Positions 57,285 to 64,000 of a stretch of DNA of 64,000 nucleotides are shown piece by piece. Every line of letters starts with the position of its first letter. The stretch's first letter is position 1. The notes beneath the pieces are model-generated. The model was not told the DNA's origin. It was given only the letters and a program-made list of their open reading frames with translations, and did not search any database. Origin of the DNA: Dendrolimus kikuchii (lineage: Eukaryota > Arthropoda > Insecta > Lepidoptera > Lasiocampidae); contig CM034397.1 of assembly GCA_019925095.2 (NCBI GenBank), forward strand, positions 9,877,763 to 9,941,762. The letters are read 5' to 3'. The position numbers and the translations under genes were made by a program.

Positions 57285-57790
57285 TAACGAAATCGAAGGA
57301 GAAAAGTACTAAGGAATATTGATAGAAGATAGAATAGACACGAAAAAGGTTCGTTGTATGATGTTTTTCTTTTTACAGATAAAAATATCGTTTTGTCCTG
57401 TGGGAAAGTATCGATTTTTTTGGGGTTAACTCTTAAATACTTCTTTAGAGACATATGTAAGGAACTCTTTGATACTACCCGTGATCAGAAGGCTGGCTCA
57501 TATTTCGAACAACAAATAAGTATTGCACCTTCCATGATCAAATTGATCGTGTACTAGCAGAAGGTGATGTCAGGAGCCTTAAGAACAGACGAGCGTGCAT
57601 GACAAGAGTTATGAATGTGAAAGAAGCAAGTGAGGTGTGTAAGACTAAGCCTAAATGGCGCTCTGTTGTTCGTGCCTACCCCGCAAGGGAACTGGCGTAA
57701 AGTTATGTATGTATGTATGTAAATAAGTATTGCCATAGAGTGGCAATGCAGGCAGCCTTCTGGGCACGCTCCCCGTTAGCAGTGATCTAC
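57285..57790 (+). pseudogene. LINE ORF2 C-terminal fragment, family F copy 3, split by family E
   Basis: The frame FFRDICKELFDTTRDQKAGS, then YFEQQISIA, matches the NLSKRLIDSSGDQRAGAYLG, then QRISMA, part of copy 2. After the family E insertion it resumes with ATTGCCATAGAGTGGCAATG, CAGGCAGCCTTCTGGGCACG, CTCCC, which would read SIA...GNAGSLLGTLP after a one-base shift. The upstream part (about 57290-57420) is only weakly similar. The frameshift and divergence show an old, inactive copy that later received a young insertion. Long minus-strand frames here (57071-57454) are incidental. Confidence 0.75.
57514..57733 (+). mobile_element. Family E LINE, 5'-truncated copy 3 with 13-bp target-site duplication
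   Basis: The insert 57527-57720 is flanked by the perfect 13-bp repeat AAATAAGTATTGC (57514-57526 and 57721-57733). It starts CCTTCCATGATCAAATTGAT inside the family E frame, continues through the KWRSVVRAYPARELA-stop codons and ends in (ATGT)n. It is nested in family F copy 3, so it is the younger of the two. Together with 13.2 and 35.6 kb it is one of three insertions ending at the same base, as expected for target-primed reverse transcription with 5' truncation. Confidence 0.93.
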
Positions 57791-60733
57791 TACATAGTGT
57801 ATGTTAGTTTCGATGTCTTTGTTATTTAAATGTTCTAGATTGTTAATACTGACTCATTGGTACTAAAAGTATTATGTTCTTTTAAATGCCCTTGTCAAAA
57901 TGTAGTATTTGATTTAACAGTTCAATTATAAACTATTATTTATTTACCTATTTATAAATTTAGCAACAACTTTTATTATTTCCATTTACATATACATTCG
58001 AACATTTATCAATTAAATAATGACTAAAATATATTCTTACTATTATTATGGTATTCAAATTTTGTATAAAACATTTGAGTATATGCCTGTTAGATCCATA
58101 CTTCATCCTAGCTAGGTATTGGTAAAAAACCTGTAAACGAATTTCTTTGAATATGTTCATTTTGTATTGTCTATCAATTAAATTTCCTATATAGGTAAAT
58201 AGGTATACTGTAGATGCTTAATGTGAACAAGTGGTTTTATCACAGAAAATGCATTTTTGCGTGGTACGCGGAAGTGTTCACACGACGAGCAAAGCTATAT
58301 CAGCTTCAGCATTTGGTATTTTGCTTTTAGATATACATATATCTATATACGATTATATTAATATGACTACGTTAAAGCAATAGTATTTTTTATATATCTT
58401 TTTAAAGTAATTTGTTATTAAAATACATAGTTTTAAGATGAAATGAATCAACTGAATTGAATTTCAAGAGGGCGAAATTAGTTTTGTGAACAGAACATCT
58501 ATTTAACCTAAATCGAAGCCTATTTCATATATGGGTACTCAAAGGATTTTGAACCTTATACTAAAGGAAATAAGAACCACGTGACTAGTATTCAACGGCA
58601 TATTGAAGTTGGTTTTAAGTCAAGATCGGCAATCCAAAAGTGGGCAACAAACAGATGCCCCAAATTGCTAGCCTTATCAAAACGTTATGGTACTGAAATT
58701 ACTGCTGAATAATTATTTTGTTAATTTACTCGTAATTGTTTCCAAAATTGGTCTCATTATTCTGGACCGACTTGATTAAATTTGTTAGAGAAATTAACCA
58801 ATTCGCAAGTGCTCAGTTTAAGGCTTTGTTTTGGTCTACAGTCCTTACAAGTAAGATAAGTGTAAGAGAGGAAAGTAAAAATTATCGACTTGACATCGTG
58901 AAGAGTAATATGACTTTCTATCTCTCAATTTTTTAGGTTTTACAATAAGAAATGCCAAAGACCGCACAGAGTAGAAAAGAAAATCTGGGAGACCGAGTCC
59001 TAAGCTCTAAAGCAGATTTAACACTAGAATGAAAACAGTGAACCAGACTGTGGAAAAATTAATTAGGTAAATAGGGTTGTATATATCCTAGATCTCTAAT
59101 ATACGATGACCTAGCAACAGTTTTTCGAGATAAATTAACCAGTCTTGTAGTTTATATATCTATAGGTATTCCTGTTAAATATCACATCTAAGGTAAGACA
59201 ACAACTTCAACGAATTGAACAAGTTGGCCAAAGAAGGACACGATGGGTAGTGTAAAAAGAAAGAAAAGCTGTTTTTGCATAATCTTGGAAATGAATCAAT
59301 AACCATTAAATCTAATAGTACCATACGCATTTTATGTAGGTACTTTCGATAACTCGGATATTTGTATGATACTTTTTATCCCGGAAAATAAGACTGTTTC
59401 TGCAAGATTCGAATCTAACGTTAACGCGAGTAAAACTGTGTGTATATTTCTTGTCATAGATTAGTTTTATCATCAAGATTTTTTCATCCGTATGCCCTTT
59501 GCACGCTACCTTTTATAATTTACGCCACTCGAAATGCCTTTGAAAGCTACCAGACTTGTTTAGCGGTATAAGTAGCTGAAGGTTTAAATTTTACCAAGGG
59601 TTCTGCGAATGTTCGCGTTATGTAGTTTACTGTCTAGACGATGTAGCGCTGTATTGTGTAAATAGGCTTGAATGTTAGAAGGAAAATATCATCCGTATAC
59701 ACCTAGTTGTAATAGACTTGGGCAACATGCGCATTATTTTCCCGTACCTAAAGGAGGGACGTTATAATAGAGCTTAATTAAATATGAGACTGACTGTAGG
59801 TTATGAATTTGCCTTTTATATTACAACTTCTAAGTTTGAATTGTATAACGATATGGTTGCAAACCAATACTTATGATGATAAATAGTAAAATTGAACAAT
59901 CGACTGGCTCTGTGACTCCTAGTGCATTTGAAAATAATTTCAATTTGAAAGGACTTTATCAGCAAAAGCGTGGCATTGCGTATGACGACTATTCTGTGAA
60001 TACGTGCTTAATTTTTGTCACGACATCAAGGGCTTATTACTCTGTAGGTATAAATTTGTGTATACCTATCTTAGTAGGAAATGTCGGTATTATTAGTGCA
60101 CATATTTTATAATATGTATAAGTAGGTACATTTCTATTTTGATTTACCTTTATTTGTATACTGGCCTCTTAATGTCATATGATTTTCATCTATTCTTAAT
60201 CTTCTTCCAGCCAATTTTTCAGTTATAAAAAACTGAGATAATATAAACTGATAATGCCTTAATACCTAATTTTAGTATGAAGATATAATAAGTAATTGAC
60301 AAATAATATATAATTACATACGAAGAAAATTTTGGTTGACTCGTAATGTTGCTTCACTCCTGATCGCAGCCTTTCAATCTCATTGTAGTTCTGTGCGTAT
60401 TCAAATTATCCACTCAAATTTACAAACTGCAGATACCTATTTAAAGATAATATTCAAATCATATTATATAAAAACTAAAAATTTAACACTATAGGTACTC
60501 GTATTTCACTCAAACAAATTATCTACACTTAATAAAAATGTCAATGCAACGTTATTGATAGATCTCTGTTTGTTCCTTCTATAAAGGTTTCGGAATAAAC
60601 CGACTGTATACATATACATGTACTTACATAAATGTCATTAATTTTCTGAAGAAGTAGAGGTATCTAGTAGTAGGAACGAAAATCACCCAAAAAAAATGTA
60701 ACTTTGAAAAGCTTCTGAATCCACATGACTACT
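57791..60733. other. Non-coding stretch with a family C-like remnant
   Basis: AT-rich. At 59345-59440 a decayed match to the family C/D modules is visible on the minus strand (TTCCGGGATAAAAAGTATCA). 58255-58310 is slightly GC-richer (GTGGTACGCGGAAGTGTTCA). Open frames at 58736-58936 + and 59873-60112 + show no known domain. Confidence 0.4.
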
Positions 60734-61022
60734 ATTTTTATTGCACGAGTTCAGCAAACAGACAGACAGCCCACCTGATGGAAAGCGTTTAACGTGCCCA
60801 TAGACATTGGGAACACCAAAGGTGCTACCAATGTGCTACTGCCTTCTAAAGGCAGAGTGGAACCTAGCCACTAATGCCGGAATACAACACAAGGTTGTTA
60901 TGGCGGCATAAATTAGAACACGGGGCAAATACCCTACCACCTGGCTGTGGTTGTTTTGTCGCCACTTACGAGAGGCCGCCCGGCAGCAGGAAATTGTATT
61001 CTTTCTCCGTTCCTGTACGGAT
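60734..61022 (-). mobile_element. Family A retroelement, full-length reference copy
   Basis: Full set of landmarks: T-run, TTGCACGAGTTCAGCAAACA, GACAGACAGCCCACCTGATG, GAAAGCG, CCCATAGACATTGGGAACAC, CAAAGGTGCTACCAATGTGC, GGAACCTAGCCACTAATGCC, GGTTGTTATGGCGGCATAAA, GGGCAAATACCCTACCACCT, GGCTGTGGTTGTTTTGTCGC, AGAGGCCGCCCGGCAGCAGG, AAATTGTATTCTTTCTCCGT, TCCTGTACGG. On the minus strand it ends TGAACTCGTGCAATAAAAAT, so an AATAAA-type signal sits directly at the A-run. That fits the 3' end of a retrotransposon transcript or a SINE derived from one. It is about 289 bp. Relative to the 47.4 kb copy it lacks about 20 bp around ACCAGGGGTGGTAGCCATC. Confidence 0.88.
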
Positions 61023-62705
61023 AAAATCAGATGGCGCCACATGTTATTTTTCTTGGTTTTTAACGATATATCATATAAAACTTATACATATTTTGAAATC
61101 AAGTCCGTCAAAAATTTCAATCTGTAAAAAAAGTCAAAAGACGAATGGCATGTTTTTACCAGAAGCGAGCAAAAAGTCAGACGGTTCATCTCATGTAAAG
61201 TACTCGCCGGCGCCTATGAATGTTTGCAACATCAGGGACGATACCAACGTATTGCCAGCCTCTATATTGATATGAGATAAAATTAATGGAATTGATCGGT
61301 GAGATAGGCGGTTTGAGATAGGGATAGGTATATGGGATAAGATGAAGTAGGTCACTGAAATTCTCACTCACCGTACGAAACACGATTAGCTCAAAGATAA
61401 CCATTTTACACCGATATTCTGTGAAAGCGTGGTAACACATCTGTTGATCTGGCCCTAAGAGCTGAGAGCAAAATAATAGTACCAGCATGGCTCTACCAAG
61501 TCTAAAGTCATACACTCTGGTGTTATATATGCCGTAGGATTTAGACGCTTGTCAGAGCTAGACTTTTACTCTTATATTTGTTCTTGTATTCTTTTTTAAT
61601 GACATTAAATACCTACTCTTTGTTTAGTATAATAAATGGTATCGAATGAACGATTATCATGAACTTTAGTAAGTGAATATAGATATTTTTTATCACAATT
61701 GAATTTTACAAATTGCTTAATGAAAATCAGGAGTTTACTACCACTGCTTCCAAATCTGGTATACCTATGTCTGCTTTCGTCAGATACTTTCGAAATTTTA
61801 ACGGGAACTGCGAGAAAAAATATACGTACAAATTATAATTTCCATGCTAAAGATAAGCATATATTAAAAAGAAACAGTGTTTTTATTTATGAAACACTTT
61901 TACTTTGAATATATTTTTAGAGCAGTGCAATAATCGTCAAAATAATTGGATACTATAAAGGTGTAATAAATATATTTTTAAACAATTTTTTTATAATATA
62001 TGTATTACTTATTATATTTTTTATAATATATATATTACTTTTGATTTTAAATCAATATTAAAACAACAGTATATTTATGTTAATAAGTACTCCAAATAAT
62101 GATAATAAAGGTTTATGGTTATTGTAGTGGTAGTTTTATCTTCTCGGACTTATCACCAGTCTATTTTAGGGTAAATTAATTTGTAAATAGTTTTTAAGCA
62201 GAGTTAATTATATTTTATTCTGTAAAAATACAAATTAGTTACAAAAATAATGATAAAAATGAGATTTTGTTAAATATAAACATATTATTTATAAAGTATC
62301 TACTTACGAGTAGGTTCTCATATTAGAAAAGACAGAGTTTTCTGTATGATAAACCAATTCCTGTGATGTCGGTCATGCTACCTATATTTAACCATAACTT
62401 TTTCATGATGTTCTTATGATAAATACTTAAGAACTAATTTTCAGATTTAAATTAAGATATGTTTTAAATTTTTGCCGACATCCTGTTATTGTTTGGTAAT
62501 TTTAAAAAAGGTTTTAGGTATCGTTATGTATTTTGAACGATCTAATCTGTACAATTCGTAACAAATATAATATTTCGCAATCTAAAAATTATGTGTTCCA
62601 AATTTTTTAATTTCTACTTATACTCGTAGGACATTTATTTAAAGTCATTTTCCTAGTAAAAAATAGGTCTCATATTACAGCAAAATATAAATCAAACTGG
62701 ACAAA
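61023..62705. other. Non-coding stretch, nothing recognised
   Basis: AT-rich. Minus-strand and plus-strand frames near 60874-61515 are partly family A shadow and partly unrecognised. 61195-61260 is slightly GC-richer. Confidence 0.4.
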
Positions 62706-62885
62706 TAGAAAGAAAGAAGAAAATAATTTTATTTAGGACAGCTATACTAATATAAAAATAAATAACAAATATGAACTCAATACAGAATTCGTCCCTATAA
62801 CGGGCATCAGTATCAGCATAATGCTGGTCTCTCTACCGGCGCTGATCTTCCGTTGAGCCCACAAGGTATTAGACTATTACGCAGC
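62706..62885 (-). mobile_element. LINE 3' end with (TTTC)n tail, family K relative
   Basis: The minus strand reads GATCAGCGCCGGTAGAGAGA, CCAGCATTATGCTGATACTG, ATGCCCGTTATAGGGACGAA, AT-rich DNA, then CTGTCCTAAATAAAATTATT and TTCTTCTTTCTTTCT. An AATAAA signal just before a TTTC tail and a CAGCATxxTGCTG palindrome are shared with the element at 63063-63470. This is a truncated LINE 3' UTR without coding sequence. Confidence 0.65.
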
Positions 62886-62887
62886 AT

Positions 62888-63540
62888 ATATTTTTTTTAA
62901 TTGCAGGAGTTCAGCAGACAGACAGACCACCCACTTGATGGAAAGCGTTTACCATCGCCTACGGATATTTGCAACACCAAAGGTGATACAAATGCACTGT
63001 TGCTCCATTAAGGGATACTGGAACCTGGTCACTAATGCCGGAACACAACTCAAGGTTGTTATAGAAAGAAAGAAAGAAAGAAAGAAAAACTTTATTTGAA
63101 GAAATTGCGACGCAATTACATTCTTTACACATTTTTATACACAAAGCATATTTTAAGAATTTGTACGCCGCATTTTCAGCAAACAAGGTTTGCACTCAGC
63201 ATATTGCTGTGTCGGAACAATATCCGACACAACGCTGACTTTCAGTGCAAACCTTCCTTTAGGCGTAAGACCAAAATGACCCAGTTTTATTAATTAAATA
63301 ATAAATAACAATAATAATTAATAAAACTAATTCTACTTATATAATATTTAAATAGTAAAAAAATAAATAAATAAATTTTAATATAAACCAACAATAAATA
63401 CGTAACTACAAAATTAAAATAAATACTCGTGTATCAACTTGTATCGAATCATTTATTCGAACACAATTGCGTTATGGCGGCATACTCTAGACCAGGGGTG
63501 GTAACCATCCAGTCGGACAAATACCCTACCACCTGGCTAT
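62888..63540 (-). mobile_element. Family A retroelement, split by a nested insertion
   Basis: The left part 62888-63062 runs from the T-run to GGTTGTTAT, and the right part 63471-63540 resumes exactly at GTTATGGCGGCATACTCTAG and continues to CCTACCACCTGGCT, where it stops short of the usual end. A 408-bp element sits between them, with the 5-bp repeat GTTAT on both sides. Confidence 0.88.
63063..63470 (-). mobile_element. LINE 3' fragment with (CTTT)n tail inserted in family A
   Basis: On the minus strand it ends CGTCGCAATTTCTTCAAATA, AAGTTTTTCTTTCTTTC, so an ATAAA signal precedes a CTTT tail. Inside lies TGTCGGATATTGTTCCGACA, a palindrome-like block, next to CAGCAATATGCTGAG, which echoes the CAGCATTATGCTG of the neighbour at 62.8 kb. 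A 5-bp direct repeat (GTTAT) flanks it. No coding sequence remains. Confidence 0.75.
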
Positions 63541-64000
63541 ATATAACAACTATATGATCTTGCAAGTGTGTTAATTAATTAAACATGATCTTGTACAACG
63601 AAGAAAATGTTAACCTAAGTAATCCTAACACGTTAAGTATCTAATATTGGTATGAATTGTTTAAACTCTTGTATGTTGAGTTAATTATCCGTGTAAAATT
63701 TTCTCACGTACAACACAACCATTTTGCTTGTAATTGTACCTGCCAAAACAAGATAAAGCATTGCAATAACATTATCATGCAGCAGGGGTGTACAAATAAA
63801 GAAACGCAAACAAGTCACGTCTTTAACTAAATGCATTTCCAAACGCGATAACTTAAATCGAATCTAAGAGAGTGCCATCAAAATCTCATCTCAACGAAGT
63901 CTGTCGACGAGGACTCTTCGTTATTTTAGAATGTGATTTGGCAAATTCGGATATTTGGATGCAGATTTTGACGTATGTTACGCTTGGTGCAGCAAAGGTA
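63541..64000. other. Non-coding stretch, nothing recognised
   Basis: AT-rich up to about 63780, then more balanced. AACGAAG and CTTCGTT flank 63894-63923 as a small inverted repeat. No exon recognised up to the window edge. Confidence 0.4.

Noticed and set aside
57071..57454. A 127-codon minus-strand frame
   Set aside because: It runs antisense into the decayed family F LINE and matches nothing. Treated as a chance frame.

Overview
This window is eukaryotic nuclear DNA, about two-thirds A+T, with no operons, ribosome binding sites or long host ORFs. The makeup points to a moth or butterfly (Lepidoptera). The unique DNA is full of short motifs such as TAGGTACCTACC. It also holds a tRNA-derived SINE, several 5'-truncated LINE tails, and repeats built on CCGCGACTTCGT, AACCGACTTCAAA and TTTTTAGGGTTCCGT, all of which I recall as typical of lepidopteran genomes. 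The order is inferred from this repeat content, not from a species-level match.

I could not recognise a single host protein-coding exon. The window reads as a gene desert or the inside of a very large intron. What can be annotated is mostly transposable elements (TEs) and their debris. Non-LTR retrotransposon 3' ends lie at 3.7, 6.5-6.9, 13.2-13.6, 16.6-17.0, 18.1-18.4, 25.1-25.5, 35.6-35.8, 44.9-45.1, 47.5-48.0, 57.3-57.8 and 62.7-63.5 kb. tRNA-type SINEs lie at 29.3-29.8 and 31.8 kb. An abundant element that I call family A, with a poly(T)/poly(A) end, occurs at least nine times, eight of them in one orientation. Inverted-repeat MITE-like elements lie at 12.8, 19.2, 40.8-41.7, 52.2-53.3 and 54.9 kb. 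A 'CCGCGACTTCGT' family (C) has four copies at 10.1, 33.6, 42.6 and 44.2 kb.

The most striking object is at 36.25-39.09 kb. A TE bounded by a dumbbell-shaped palindrome and a CAGA microsatellite carries about 2.1 kb of 9-bp minisatellite whose + strand is almost free of G. Inside it is a nearly perfect 677-bp tandem duplication.

Several insertions can be ordered because they are nested or keep target-site duplications (TSDs). A 194-bp LINE tail sits in an older LINE fragment at 57.5 kb (13-bp TSD). A 449-bp GC-rich element sits in a family A copy at 47.5 kb (10-bp TSD). A GAAA-tailed element sits in another family A copy at 63.1 kb. Three copies of one LINE family (E) all have perfect TSDs and appear young.

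The unexplained part is a set of GC-richer, apparently unique islands, for example 1.24-1.60, 17.88-18.00, 20.9-21.4, 22.16-22.43, 28.78-29.2, 46.44-46.74, 51.23-51.64, 55.19-55.50 and 56.89-57.06 kb, plus a near-perfect 53-nt hairpin at 16.3 kb. If the window has host function, it most likely sits there as regulatory DNA or small RNA. This is inference. Repeat family letters (A, B, C and so on) are local labels used only in this annotation.
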